From NCBI RefSeq assembly GCF_013201545.1, contig NZ_CP053746.1, positions 1,403,001 through 1,467,000 on the forward strand: a stretch of DNA of 64,000 nt, given 5' to 3'. Positions 9,268-18,210 of this stretch are shown here, one piece after another; the first letter of the stretch is position 1, and every line of letters begins with the position of its first letter. The DNA is from Pseudomonas graminis (GTDB lineage: Bacteria > Pseudomonadota > Gammaproteobacteria > Pseudomonadales > Pseudomonadaceae). The notes under the pieces are model-generated. The model was not told the DNA's origin. It saw only the letters and a list, made by a program, of their open reading frames with translations, and ran no database searches. The position numbers and the translations under genes are program-made.

Positions 9268-10536
9268 ATGAATACGTTGATCTATTGGTTCCGCCAGGAC
9301 CTTCGGCTTGCTGACAACCCTGCCTTTACTCGCGCGCGTGAACAGGCGGACACACTGCTGCCGGTTTACTGCGCGCCGGCAGCGGGCCCAACGCCATGGG
9401 GCTTTGAACGCATCGGCGCCCATCGTCAATATTTCGAACAATCAGCGGTCAGCGCACTGGCCGAGCAGTTGCGGGCTCACGGCAGTGGGTTGATGCGGAT
9501 TGAGGGTGATCCGGTGGAGCGGCTTGTCGCCCTGGCCCACGAATGGGGCGTCGATACGGTCATCTGCGAACGCATCGCAGCGCCCGAAGAGGAAGCCCAG
9601 GTGCAGGCCCTTCGCGCAGCGGGACTGACTGTGGAAGATCACTGGCAGTCGACACTGTTTCCGCTGGATGAGTTACCGATGGCGGTCGAGGAGCTGCCCG
9701 ACATCTTCAGCAGCTTTCGCCGCCTTGTGGAAAAAGCCCACACTTCTGCACGCCCCGCCATACCGTCGCCCACGACAATGCCTGCGCTGCCACAGGGCAT
9801 GAGCATTGAACCGATCACGCTGCAATCGCCTGCACCTCTGGACTCCCGCTCGGCGTTTCCTTACCAACAGCAAGCGTTCCACGGCGGCGAGCATGCGGCC
9901 ATCGAGCATCTGCAGCAGTATTTCCGTCGGGGTCTGGCGAACAGCTACAAAGCCACGCGCAACAACCTGAGCGCTGTGGACGCCTCCACCAAGTTTTCGC
10001 CCTGGCTTGCACGCGGTTCGCTGTCAGCACCGCAGATTGATCAGGCGCTGAAGGATTTCGAGGCCGAACACGGCGCCAACGACAGCACGTACTGGATCTA
10101 TTTCGAGTTGCTGTGGCGTGATTACTTTCGCTTGCTGCATCTGAAATACGGCCGGCTTCTCTATCGCGCCAGCGGCCTGAAAGGGAACAGCGAGCCGGGC
10201 CACAACCCACAGGGGTTTGCGCGCTGGTGTCGGGGTGAAACCGGAGAGGCGTTGATTGACGCTGGCATGCGGGAATTGGCGGCAACCGGCTATTTATCCA
10301 ACCGAATGCGCCAGATCGTCGCCAGTTACCTGATTTTTGACCTGAAGGGCGATTGGCGCGCCGGGGCCGCATGGTTCGAAGCGCAGCTGGTGGATTACGA
10401 CGTCTACAGCAATCAGGGTAATTGGCTGTACATCGCCGGCTACGGAACGGACCCCAGGGGCGGTCGGCGCTTCAACACCACGAAGCAGGCCGACGAACAT
10501 GATGCCGACGGCGCATACCGCAGGCTATGGGCCTGA
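9268..10536 (+). CDS. DASH-type cryptochrome / photolyase-family protein
   Basis: A 422-residue FAD-binding photolyase-family protein. The N-terminal alpha/beta antenna-binding domain starts MNTLIYWFRQDLRLADNPAF. The C-terminal helical FAD domain carries TKFSPWLARGSLSAPQI, YWIYFELLWRDYFRLLHLKYG, TGYLSNRMRQIVASYL and DYDVYSNQGNWLYIAGYGTDPRGGR. The WRDYFR and YDVYSNQGNW forms are typical of the CRY-DASH subclass rather than class I CPD photolyase. Known members repair CPDs in single-stranded DNA or act as light sensors. Length is typical. Confidence 0.92.
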   Translation: MNTLIYWFRQDLRLADNPAFTRAREQADTLLPVYCAPAAGPTPWGFERIGAHRQYFEQSAVSALAEQLRAHGSGLMRIEGDPVERLVALAHEWGVDTVICERIAAPEEEAQVQALRAAGLTVEDHWQSTLFPLDELPMAVEELPDIFSSFRRLVEKAHTSARPAIPSPTTMPALPQGMSIEPITLQSPAPLDSRSAFPYQQQAFHGGEHAAIEHLQQYFRRGLANSYKATRNNLSAVDASTKFSPWLARGSLSAPQIDQALKDFEAEHGANDSTYWIYFELLWRDYFRLLHLKYGRLLYRASGLKGNSEPGHNPQGFARWCRGETGEALIDAGMRELAATGYLSNRMRQIVASYLIFDLKGDWRAGAAWFEAQLVDYDVYSNQGNWLYIAGYGTDPRGGRRFNTTKQADEHDADGAYRRLWA

Positions 10537-10580
10537 CAGTGCGCGGCACGGCAAATCGCCGCGCTGCGCGATGAGACGGC

Positions 10581-11636
10581 TTACTGAATTTCGTCCGGCT
10601 TGACGATCACCCAGTTCTTGTCCGCCGTGACCGGCAAGCCCTCTTTAGCCTGAGCCTCGGCGTTGGTCTTCATCATGCCGTTGAGCTGAGTCATGTACTT
10701 GTCCTTGCGATTGACCCACAGATGAACGCCGCCTTTGCTGACATCGACGCTGTGGAACAGCATGTAGCCGTCGCTGGTAGGGGTGTCGCCGCCCACCAGC
10801 ACCGGTTTTTTCCACTGATCGATGTAGGTCAGGATCGCCGCCTGCTTGCCGGCCATCCACGTCGCCGGGGTCCACAGGTAAGGCGTCAGCTCAAGGCCGA
10901 GGTTGGCTTTCTCGTCGTATTTGCCGGCGGTGATCTGCTTGCGCGCGGTGGTCAGTTCGCCGGTCTCGCGGTTCTTCAGCAGTGTGGTCACGCCAATGAC
11001 GTTCTGCGGCTTCACGTTGTAGCCGTATTTAGGATCAGCGGCGACCATGCGGACCAGCTCTTCTGATGCCGCCGTCATGACATAGACCTCGATGCCGTTC
11101 TCCATCAGCTTGTTGTACAGCTCGGCCTGGCCGGTGAAGAGCTTGGGCGGCTGCACTTCGATGGTCTTGACCACGTCGCCTTCGTAATACGTGCTCGGCA
11201 CCGGTTTGCCCGAGGCCATCAGCTCGTCGACGTAGCCTTTGAGTTCTTTGAGGGTGAAGCCGGAAAACACTTGCGCGACCCACGGATAGCAGACCATGTC
11301 GTCGATTTCGCAGAGTCGATAGTAGTAGCTGAACAGGCTTTCCTTGTGGTCGGCGGTGTCCTTGAACGGGATGAGCTTGAGAGAAGGATTGAGCGTGTCG
11401 CGGGTGATCAGCCCTTTGTTTTCCATGAACGGCAGCAGTGACTCCTCCAGGTCGTAGCGGTAGCTGGTGTTGTCCATGTCGAAAACGGCGAAGTTACCTT
11501 TGTTGGCGTTTGCCGCAATCATGGCGTTGAGCTGCTTGGCGGCGGGCGCGGGCCAGTGGGTCAGCTCGGTGGCGAATACCTGTCCGGCCAGGCCGAGACA
11601 CAGCGCGGTCGCCAAAAGTGTTGGTACGAATTTCAT
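10581..11636 (-). CDS. pchP: phosphorylcholine phosphatase-like HAD hydrolase (PchP)
   Basis: A 351-residue exported HAD-superfamily phosphatase. The ATG at 11636 is preceded by GGGGAGGAG, and the protein opens with a signal peptide (MKFVPTLLATALCLGLAGQV) cleaved near FATEL. Motif I is NFAVFDMDNTSYRYDLEESL, giving nucleophile and acid aspartates in DMDNT; motif III/IV is seen in VLVGGDTPTSDGYML. This closely resembles P. aeruginosa PchP, a periplasmic enzyme releasing choline from phosphorylcholine. With the betT choline transporter 19 kb away it would feed choline uptake. Choline-responsive (GbdR) control is known for PchP elsewhere; I cannot identify the site here. Confidence 0.85.
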   Translation of the reverse strand: MKFVPTLLATALCLGLAGQVFATELTHWPAPAAKQLNAMIAANANKGNFAVFDMDNTSYRYDLEESLLPFMENKGLITRDTLNPSLKLIPFKDTADHKESLFSYYYRLCEIDDMVCYPWVAQVFSGFTLKELKGYVDELMASGKPVPSTYYEGDVVKTIEVQPPKLFTGQAELYNKLMENGIEVYVMTAASEELVRMVAADPKYGYNVKPQNVIGVTTLLKNRETGELTTARKQITAGKYDEKANLGLELTPYLWTPATWMAGKQAAILTYIDQWKKPVLVGGDTPTSDGYMLFHSVDVSKGGVHLWVNRKDKYMTQLNGMMKTNAEAQAKEGLPVTADKNWVIVKPDEIQ

Positions 11637-11940
11637 GGTGATCTCCTCCCCTTTTTGGTTCGAGGAGGACCGTAACAAAAAGCGATGACTGTTTGGATGC
11701 GTCAGCGACAGCGTCCGTCTTGCTGGCGTCACCCAGATCGCCATTCGCGACAGATGACATGAAAACGAAGTTTTTGTGACAGGGCGAAGGTTACTCAAAA
11801 CTGTGGGAGTGAGCTCGCTCGCGAATGGGCCGGTACATCCTCTAAATCTTCACCGGCTGAAATGCCATCTTCGTGATCAACCTCACTCCCACAGTTGGTC
11901 GCATTCCCCTGTAGGAGCGAGCTTGCTCGCGATAGCGATA
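11637..11940. other. pchP upstream region with REP copies
   Basis: About 300 bp between pchP and folA. Its pchP-proximal half should hold the pchP promoter, but I cannot name a -35/-10 pair with confidence. The folA-proximal half holds two forward REP copies (11801-11826 and 11909-11937) and a half copy, CTCACTCCCACAG (11882-11894). No coding sequence is supported. Confidence 0.6.
11801..11937. repeat. REP elements downstream of folA
   Basis: Two direct copies of the REP core: CTGTGGGAGTGAGCTCGCTC (11801-11820, continuing GCGAAT; a variant with GGG and CTCGC) and CTGTAGGAGCGAGCTTGCTC (11909-11928, continuing GCGATAGCG). Between them is the reverse half copy CTCACTCCCACAG (11882-11894). The second copy ends at the folA stop codon and could act in transcription termination or mRNA 3'-end protection. 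Confidence 0.85.
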
Positions 11941-12453
11941 TTAGACTCGCTCCCAAACCTCAAAACTGTACGCAGGCTTGTCGTCCAGCGCCGGGTTCTC
12001 TGTATTCGAGACCAGCGTCCACTGGCCCTCGTCAAACGCCGGAAACCACGCGTCTCCTTCGGGGCTCAGCGCCACGCGGGTAAGGTATAGGCGGTCAGCA
12101 TGCTCGAGCGCCTGGCCGTAAAGTTGCGCGCCGCCGATCAGCATCACTTCACTGACGCCCTGCTCGGCCGCCCACTCTTCGGCGCGTTCCACTGCCGCCT
12201 CCAGAGAGGTGAACACTTCCGCACCTTCAAGCTGCAAATTCTGCTGACGCGTGACCACCAGATTCAACCGGCCCGGCAGCGGACGGCCCAGAGAATCCCA
12301 GGTCTTGCGACCCATGATGATCGGCTTGCCCAGCGTGGTCGCCTTGAAATATTTGAAATCGCCCGGCAAGTGCCAGGGCATGGAATTGTCGATGCCGATG
12401 ACCCGGTTTTCAGCGAGTGCGGCGATCAAGCTCAGTGGGAGATGTTTTTTCAT
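11941..12453 (-). CDS. folA: dihydrofolate reductase
   Basis: A 170-residue type I DHFR that reduces dihydrofolate to tetrahydrofolate with NADPH, and is the trimethoprim target. It shows SLIAALAENRVIGIDNSMPWHLPGDFKYFK (the Met20 loop and active-site Asp in LPGDFKYF), GKPIIMGRKTWDSLGRPLPGR (cofactor-binding segment) and LIGGAQLYGQAL (the family GG motif). Length is normal. Both ends of the gene are bordered by REP elements. Confidence 0.97.
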   Translation of the reverse strand: MKKHLPLSLIAALAENRVIGIDNSMPWHLPGDFKYFKATTLGKPIIMGRKTWDSLGRPLPGRLNLVVTRQQNLQLEGAEVFTSLEAAVERAEEWAAEQGVSEVMLIGGAQLYGQALEHADRLYLTRVALSPEGDAWFPAFDEGQWTLVSNTENPALDDKPAYSFEVWERV

Positions 12454-12530
12454 GGCGCGAGGATATCAGAGGCCGCCTCCTGATTCCTTCCCCGGAGTGC
12501 GGGCCGAATGACCATCGCCCGGAAGGCCCC

Positions 12531-12620
12531 TATCGCGAGCAAGCTCACTCCTACAATGGCCGCAGATGGCGGAAAATTGCGAACGACGAACCTGTAGGAG
12601 TGAGCTTGCTCGCGATGGCG
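12531..12620. repeat. inverted REP pair upstream of folA and the DUF2868 gene
   Basis: A reverse copy TATCGCGAGCAAGCTCACTC (12531-12550, continuing CTACA) and a forward copy CTGTAGGAGTGAGCTTGCTC (12592-12611, continuing GCGATGGCG), separated by about 35 bp. They lie between the divergent starts of folA and the DUF2868 gene. Confidence 0.88.
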
Positions 12621-12707
12621 GTTGTCCAAACAACGCGAACCCTTGGCAATGCGCGATCGCAGCCACACCGGTTATGCTCACCCACGACTTTACCGACGAG
12701 ACGCCGC

Positions 12708-14087
12708 GTGACTGCACTGACTCCCCTTGATGAACTCTGGCTGACCGAAGCCGTGCGGCTGCGTGAAGAACACGCCGGCGCGCTCGAAGACGAAGAAGCC
12801 AATCGCCGCGCACGCGCCGCTGCGGGCGACTTGCAAACCCGGATCAAATACCGCGCCCTGTGGCTTGCCGAGCGCGACGGCATGCTCAAGGCGCTGCATC
12901 ACTGGAAACAGGGCGCGCGCCTGGCGTTGATCGTGCTGGCGGTATTGGCGGTTGTCAGCGGCGCCGGCCTGGCATTCGCCGCATTGGGCGACGGACAGAC
13001 GCCCGTCAATGTGTTCTGGGCGCTGGGCAGCCTGCTCGGGCTTAACCTGATTCTGCTGACAAGCTGGGCCATGGGCCTGCTCTTTGTCGGGGAAAGTACC
13101 GCCGGCATCGGTCGCCTCTGGATGTGGCTCAGCGAAAAGCTGGCACGCGATGCCCAGGCGGCGCAGCTCGCGCCGGCGTTGATATTGCTGCTGCAACGCA
13201 AGCGTCTGAACCGATGGGTGCTGGGCATCTGCGTCCACGGCCTGTGGCTGATCGCCCTGCTCAGCGCTCTGACGCTGCTGCTGTTGCTCATGGCGACGCG
13301 GCGCTACGGCTTCGTCTGGGAAACCACCATTCTGGGCAGCGACACCTTTGTCAGCCTGACCCGAGGCCTGGGGGCGATTCCGTCGTTGCTGGGCTTCAGC
13401 GTGCCGACTGAATCAATGATCCGCGCCAGCGGCGACACTGCGCTCGCCATCGAAAACGCCCGTCAGGCCTGGGCCGGATGGCTGGTCGGGGTGCTGGTGG
13501 TGTTCGGTATTCTTCCGCGTCTGCTGCTGACGGTGCTGTGTTACCTGCGTTGGCGCGTGGGTCGACAAGGGTTGGCACTGGATCTGAATCACCCCGGCTT
13601 CGTCGAACTGCGCGAGCGCTTGATGCCCAGCAGCGAACGGCTGGGCGTCAACGATGCAGCGCCTCCTGAGCTTTACACCGTAATCACCGGTCCGTCAGCG
13701 AACGAAAGCCACGGCGCAGTGCTGGTCGCCATCGAACTGGACAATCAGCAGCCATGGCCGCCCGCGCTTCCCGACAGCGTGGTCAATGCCGGGATTCTCG
13801 ACTCCCGGGAGTCACGGCGTACGCTGCTCGACCAACTGACACGCTACCCCCCCGCACGCCTTGCCATCGCCTGCGACCCACGTCGCTCGCCGGATCGCGG
13901 CAGTCTGGCGTTGATTGCCGAACTCGCGCGCTGCGCCACCGCGACGCGCATCTGGCTGTTGCCCGCCCCCACCGGACAGGCGCTGGACGCCGACCGACTG
14001 GAGGATTGGCACATGGCACTGCGGCAACTTGAACTGGACTGGACCGACAGCGCGCCAGTGACCTGGCTGGAGAGCGGACATGACTGA
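12708..14087 (+). CDS. DUF2868 family membrane protein
   Basis: A 459-residue protein from the GTG at 12708 (VTALTPLDELWLTEAVRLREEH). The frame is open further upstream but runs through REP sequence, so this start is preferred. After a charged N-terminal helix it has hydrophobic segments around residues 70-95 (LALIVLAVLAVVSGAGLAFAAL), 105-130 (LGSLLGLNLILLTSWAMGLLFV), 180-205 (WLIALLSALTLLLLLMA) and 265-290 (WLVGVLVVFGILPRLLLTVLC), then a soluble C-terminal domain. It overlaps the next gene by 8 nt, so translational coupling is likely. This DUF2868-DUF3482 pairing recurs in proteobacteria; the function is unknown. Confidence 0.85.
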   Translation: MTALTPLDELWLTEAVRLREEHAGALEDEEANRRARAAAGDLQTRIKYRALWLAERDGMLKALHHWKQGARLALIVLAVLAVVSGAGLAFAALGDGQTPVNVFWALGSLLGLNLILLTSWAMGLLFVGESTAGIGRLWMWLSEKLARDAQAAQLAPALILLLQRKRLNRWVLGICVHGLWLIALLSALTLLLLLMATRRYGFVWETTILGSDTFVSLTRGLGAIPSLLGFSVPTESMIRASGDTALAIENARQAWAGWLVGVLVVFGILPRLLLTVLCYLRWRVGRQGLALDLNHPGFVELRERLMPSSERLGVNDAAPPELYTVITGPSANESHGAVLVAIELDNQQPWPPALPDSVVNAGILDSRESRRTLLDQLTRYPPARLAIACDPRRSPDRGSLALIAELARCATATRIWLLPAPTGQALDADRLEDWHMALRQLELDWTDSAPVTWLESGHD

Positions 14088-15465
14088 CAAGGACGCAATG
14101 CGGCCGCTGAAACTGGCCGTGGTTGGCCACACCAACGTCGGCAAAACCTCGCTGTTGCGCACGCTCACCCGCGATGTCGGTTTCGGCGAAGTCTCCCACC
14201 GCCCGAGCACCACCCGGCACGTCGAAGGCGCGCGGTTGTCGGTGGATGGCGAGGCGCTGCTGGAGCTGTATGACACGCCCGGCCTGGAAGACGCCATCGC
14301 CCTGCTGGATTATCTCGAGCGGCTGGACCGACCCGGCGAACGGCTCGATGGCCCGGCGCGGCTCGGGCGCTTTCTGGAAGGCAGCGAAGCGCGCCAGCGT
14401 TTCGAACAAGAGGCCAAAGTCCTTCGTCAGTTACTCGCCTCCGACGCCGGCCTGTACGTGATCGACGCACGGGAGCCGGTGCTTGCCAAGTACCGCGACG
14501 AGCTTGCCGTGCTCGCCAGTTGCGGCAAACCGTTACTGCCCGTGCTCAATTTTGTCAGCAGTGCGCAGCAGCGCGAACCGGACTGGCGTGAAGCGCTGGC
14601 GCGTCTTGGCCTGCATGCGCTGGTGCGTTTCGACAGCGTCGCCCCGCCCGAAGATGGCGAACGCCGTCTGTATGAAAGCCTCGCCCTGTTGCTGGAAACC
14701 TCACGGGGCAGGCTGGAGCGTCTCATTGCAGATCAACAGACTCAGCGTGAGGCTCGCAAGCAGAGCGCAGCCAGGCTGATCTCCGAACTGTTGCTGGACT
14801 GCGCCGCCTGCCGTCGAAGTGTGGCCACCGATTCCGGTCAGGTGCAGGCGGCGATCGATGATCTGCGCAAGGCCGTGCGCCAGCGCGAACAACGCTGCGT
14901 CGAATCGCTGCTCAAGCTTTACGCGTTTCGTCGCGAAGACGCCTCGGCCAGCGATCTGCCGTTGATGGATGGCCGCTGGGGCGATGACCTGTTCAATCCC
15001 GAAACCCTGAAATTGCTGGGCGTACGTGTGGGTGGCGGTATCGCTGCGGGCGCGGCGGCAGGTGCTGGCGTGGATTTGCTGGTCGGCGGCATCACGCTGG
15101 GCGCTGCGGCACTGGTCGGCGCGATTGCCGGCGGCGCCCTGCAAACAGCGCGAAGTTACGGTGGGCGGCTGATGGACAAATTCAAGGGTCAGCGCGAACT
15201 GACTGTTGACGATGCCGTGCTGCGACTGCTGGCACTGCGCCAACGGCAACTGCTGCAAGCGCTGGAAGTGCGCGGCCATGCCGCGATGGACAGCATCAAA
15301 CTGACTGCCCCGCTGGACAAGACCTGGCGCGAAGGCAAGCTGCCGGAGGCGCTGCACAAGGCGCGGGCGCATCCGCAATGGTCGTCGCTGAATCCGGGGG
15401 CAAAGCTGAACCAGACGGAGCGGCAGGAGCAGGTCGAGGCGTTGGCGAAGACTGTGCTCGTCTGA
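14080..15465 (+). CDS. DUF3482 family membrane-associated GTPase
   Basis: A 461-residue GTPase. The P-loop is VGHTNVGKTSLLRTL (about residues 15-29), a G2-like Thr lies in STTRHVEG, and G3 is YDTPGLED. The G4 position reads LNFVS, not the canonical NKxD, so nucleotide specificity may be altered. After a helical middle region comes a Gly/Ala-rich hydrophobic stretch (GGGIAAGAAAGAGVDLLVGG and GAAALVGAIAGGAL, about residues 318-355) that could insert in or dimerise on membranes, then a helical tail. It is coupled to the DUF2868 membrane protein upstream. Partner and process are not known. Confidence 0.85.
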   Translation: MTDKDAMRPLKLAVVGHTNVGKTSLLRTLTRDVGFGEVSHRPSTTRHVEGARLSVDGEALLELYDTPGLEDAIALLDYLERLDRPGERLDGPARLGRFLEGSEARQRFEQEAKVLRQLLASDAGLYVIDAREPVLAKYRDELAVLASCGKPLLPVLNFVSSAQQREPDWREALARLGLHALVRFDSVAPPEDGERRLYESLALLLETSRGRLERLIADQQTQREARKQSAARLISELLLDCAACRRSVATDSGQVQAAIDDLRKAVRQREQRCVESLLKLYAFRREDASASDLPLMDGRWGDDLFNPETLKLLGVRVGGGIAAGAAAGAGVDLLVGGITLGAAALVGAIAGGALQTARSYGGRLMDKFKGQRELTVDDAVLRLLALRQRQLLQALEVRGHAAMDSIKLTAPLDKTWREGKLPEALHKARAHPQWSSLNPGAKLNQTERQEQVEALAKTVLV

Positions 15466-15586
15466 AATGAGCCATACGACTGGTCGGGCGGCGAGCTGCC
15501 GACAGTCGCTTCAATCATTTTGCGGTAGGGGAATTGCGCGCGGACCGGTATGATCGCGCGCCCGATACACCCGGAAGCACACGCGC

Positions 15587-16042
15587 ATGAAACCCACCTT
15601 GATCGCCGCTGCAGAACTCGACCGCATCGAGACCTGGCAGAAATATTCCAGCTACATGTGCGGAGGCTGCGTTTCCAGTTGCTGCACGCTGCCTGTGGAA
15701 GTGAAGATCAAGGACCTGATCCGCATCGGCATCGTTGACGAGTTCGAACAGGGCGATAACCCGAAGAACATCGCCAAGCGGTTGCAGAAGGACGGGATCG
15801 TCGAACGCTTCAATCAGAAATCCGGGATCTTTACCCTCCAGCGCATGAGCAACAACGATTGCCTGTACCTGGATCGCAAGAGCCGGCTGTGCACCATTTA
15901 TGACAAACGCCCCGACACCTGCCGCAACCACCCGAAGATCGGGCCGCGTCCGGGTTATTGCGCGTACAAGCCGAAAGAAGTCGTGCGCGAAAGTACCGGC
16001 ACGCTGAATTCGAACTCCGGCCGGGTGCCGTTGAAGTTCTAA
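15587..16042 (+). CDS. YkgJ-type cysteine-cluster protein
   Basis: A 151-residue member of the zinc/iron-chelating YkgJ-like family. Cysteines occur in CGGCVSSCCTLPVEV near residue 26 and in CLYLDRKSRLCTIYDKRPDT and CRNHPKIGPRPGYCAY in the second half. The family is thought to bind a metal or Fe-S centre; no reaction is established. The ATG at 15587 (MKPTLIAAAELDRIETWQKY) is the only good start. It converges on typA, with a bidirectional terminator between them. Confidence 0.85.
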   Translation: MKPTLIAAAELDRIETWQKYSSYMCGGCVSSCCTLPVEVKIKDLIRIGIVDEFEQGDNPKNIAKRLQKDGIVERFNQKSGIFTLQRMSNNDCLYLDRKSRLCTIYDKRPDTCRNHPKIGPRPGYCAYKPKEVVRESTGTLNSNSGRVPLKF

Positions 16043-16066
16043 ACCTTCTATACGGCTCGCGTACGC

Positions 16067-16136
16067 CTTCCCGGCTGAAGCCGGTCCTACCAAAGGCGCG
16101 CGGACCATAGTGGGACCGGCTTTAGCCGGGAAGAGG
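16067..16136. repeat. second repeat family, inverted pair
   Basis: CTTCCCGGCTGAAGCCGGTC (16067-16086, continuing CTACCA) and AGTGGGACCGGCTTTAGCCG (16109-16128, continuing GGAAGAGG) are opposed copies of an element with its own internal stem (CCGGCT...AGCCGG). A further copy is at 45764-45790. It is unrelated in sequence to the REP at 5.7 kb, so two REP-like families coexist. Confidence 0.8.
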
Positions 16137-16195
16137 CCGGATTGAGCGACATCGCCCTCACAGCATCGACACTGGCCAAACCAAACCCCAGACAA

Positions 16196-16236
16196 ACAAA
16201 AACGCCCCCGGCCTTGCGACCGGGGGCGTTTTCGTT
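16196..16236. terminator. bidirectional terminator between ykgJ-like gene and typA
   Basis: AACGCCCCCGG (16201-16211) pairs with CCGGGGGCGTT (16220-16230). An A-rich run lies before the stem and a T-rich run after it, so it can terminate both convergent genes. Confidence 0.92.
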
Positions 16237-16249
16237 CAGCCGGGGCTAG

Positions 16250-18070
16250 TTACGCCTTGGCTTTCTTGGCAGCACGGGTACGCTCGCCTTCGTCGAGGAT
16301 CTTCTTGCGAAGACGGATCGACTTAGGGGTGACTTCGCACAGCTCGTCGTCCTGGATGAATTCCAGAGCCTGTTCCAGAGTGAAGCGAACAGGTGGAACC
16401 AGAGCGATGGTTTCGTCTTTGCCCGAAGCACGCATGTTGTCGAGCTTCTTGCCTTTGGTTGGGTTCACACCCATGTCGTTGTCGCGGCTGTTCAAGCCAA
16501 CGATCTGACCGTTGTAGATCTCCTGACCGTGCTCGACGAACAGCTTGCCGCGCGCCTGCAGGGTTTCCAGGGAGTAGGTCAGTGCCTTACCGGTTTCAAC
16601 CGATACCAGAACGCCGTTCTGACGACCGGACATGTCGCCGGACTTCATGGTGTCGTAGCGGTCGAAGATCGAGGTCAGGATGCCAGCACCGTTGGTCAGG
16701 GTCAGGAACTGGTTACGGAAACCAATCAGGCCACGAGCAGGGATGTTGTATTCCAGACGCACACGGCCTTTGCCATCCGGCACCATGTTGGTCAGGTCGC
16801 CCTTACGCAGCCCCATCTCTTCCATGACCTTGCCCTGGGATTCTTCCGGGGTATCGATGGTCACGTTTTCAAACGGTTCCTGCTTCACGCCGTCTACCTG
16901 ACGGATGATCACTTCAGGACGACCAACACCCATTTCGAAGCCTTCGCGACGCATGGTTTCAATCAGTACCGACAAGTGCAGCTCACCACGGCCCGAGACC
17001 TTGAACTTGTCAGCCGAGTCGCCTTCTTCAACGCGCAGAGCAACGTTGTACAGCAGCTCTTTGTCCAGACGCTCCTTGATGTTACGGGAGGTCACGAACT
17101 TGCCTTCTTTACCGCAGAACGGCGAATCGTTGACCTGGAAGGTCATCGAAACGGTTGGCTCGTCAACGGTCAGCGGCTTCATCGCTTCAACTGCGTCCGG
17201 GTGGCACAGCGTGTCGGAGATGAACAGCGAATCCATACCGCTGATGCAGACGATGTCGCCAGCGGCAGCTTCTTCTACGTCGATGCGGTGCAGACCGTGG
17301 TGACCCATCAGTTTCAGGATACGGCCGTTGCGGCGCTTGCCGTCAGCACCGATCGCGACAACCGGAGTGTTCGGCTTGACGCGGCCACGAGCGATACGGC
17401 CAACACCGATGACGCCCAGGAAGCTGTTGTAGTCCAGAGCCGAGATCTGCATCTGGAACGGACCGTCACGGTCAACCTTTGGCGCAGGGACGTTGTCGAC
17501 GATCGACTGATACAGCGGGGTCATGTCTTCAGCCATGTCGGTGTGATCCAGACCGGCAATACCGTTCAGGGCCGAGGCGTAGACGACTTTGAAGTCCAGC
17601 TGTTCTTCGGTGGCACCGAGGTTGTCGAACAGGTCGAAGATCTGATCCAGAACCCAGTCCGGACGCGCGCCTGGACGGTCAACCTTGTTGATGCAGACGA
17701 TTGGACGCAGGCCGGCTTCGAAAGCCTTCTTGGTCACGAAACGGGTTTGCGGCATAGGGCCGTCTTGGGCGTCGACCAGCAGCAGAACGGAGTCAACCAT
17801 CGACATCACACGCTCTACTTCACCACCGAAGTCGGCGTGGCCCGGGGTGTCAACGATGTTGATGTGGTAGCCATTCCAGTTGATCGCGGTGTTCTTCGCG
17901 AGAATGGTAATACCGCGCTCTTTTTCCTGGTCGTTGGAGTCCATCACGCGTTCGTCGTTGAGCTCGTTGCGCTCAAGGGTGCCGGACTGGCGCAAAAGCT
18001 TGTCGACGAGGGTAGTTTTACCGTGGTCAACGTGAGCAATGATGGCGATGTTGCGTAGATTTTCGATCAC
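16250..18070 (-). CDS. typA: translational GTPase TypA/BipA
   Basis: A 606-residue ribosome-binding GTPase related to EF-G, needed for ribosome assembly and stress or cold growth. It shows G1 [15 protein letters not shown], switch [15 protein letters not shown]3 [16 protein letters not shown]4 NKVD, domain III and V segments, and the C-terminal [20 protein letters not shown] region plus [16 protein letters not shown]. Length is standard. thiI and glnA follow upstream on the chromosome, an order that I recall as the same in P. aeruginosa. Confidence 0.98.
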   Translation of the reverse strand: MIENLRNIAIIAHVDHGKTTLVDKLLRQSGTLERNELNDERVMDSNDQEKERGITILAKNTAINWNGYHINIVDTPGHADFGGEVERVMSMVDSVLLLVDAQDGPMPQTRFVTKKAFEAGLRPIVCINKVDRPGARPDWVLDQIFDLFDNLGATEEQLDFKVVYASALNGIAGLDHTDMAEDMTPLYQSIVDNVPAPKVDRDGPFQMQISALDYNSFLGVIGVGRIARGRVKPNTPVVAIGADGKRRNGRILKLMGHHGLHRIDVEEAAAGDIVCISGMDSLFISDTLCHPDAVEAMKPLTVDEPTVSMTFQVNDSPFCGKEGKFVTSRNIKERLDKELLYNVALRVEEGDSADKFKVSGRGELHLSVLIETMRREGFEMGVGRPEVIIRQVDGVKQEPFENVTIDTPEESQGKVMEEMGLRKGDLTNMVPDGKGRVRLEYNIPARGLIGFRNQFLTLTNGAGILTSIFDRYDTMKSGDMSGRQNGVLVSVETGKALTYSLETLQARGKLFVEHGQEIYNGQIVGLNSRDNDMGVNPTKGKKLDNMRASGKDETIALVPPVRFTLEQALEFIQDDELCEVTPKSIRLRKKILDEGERTRAAKKAKA

Positions 18071-18210
18071 TTGTGTATCTCGATCAGAGGATTCGGTCAG
18101 CTGTCTGATTGTAGGCAGCTATGAACGGTGGAGCCGGCGAAAGCCGTTACGGCTGACGACTGGTGTCGGGGGGCCGGTGACGCAAGCCACAGGCAAACAG
18201 CCCCGGGCAC

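Noticed and set aside
11801..12620. Clustered short repeats that could suggest a CRISPR array
   Set aside because: Copies vary in orientation and spacing and match the REP core; there is no regular spacer unit and no cas gene.
16529..18058. Long open frame on the plus strand opposite typA
   Set aside because: Same reason; low-complexity His/Val/Gln-rich product with no family, while typA is certain.
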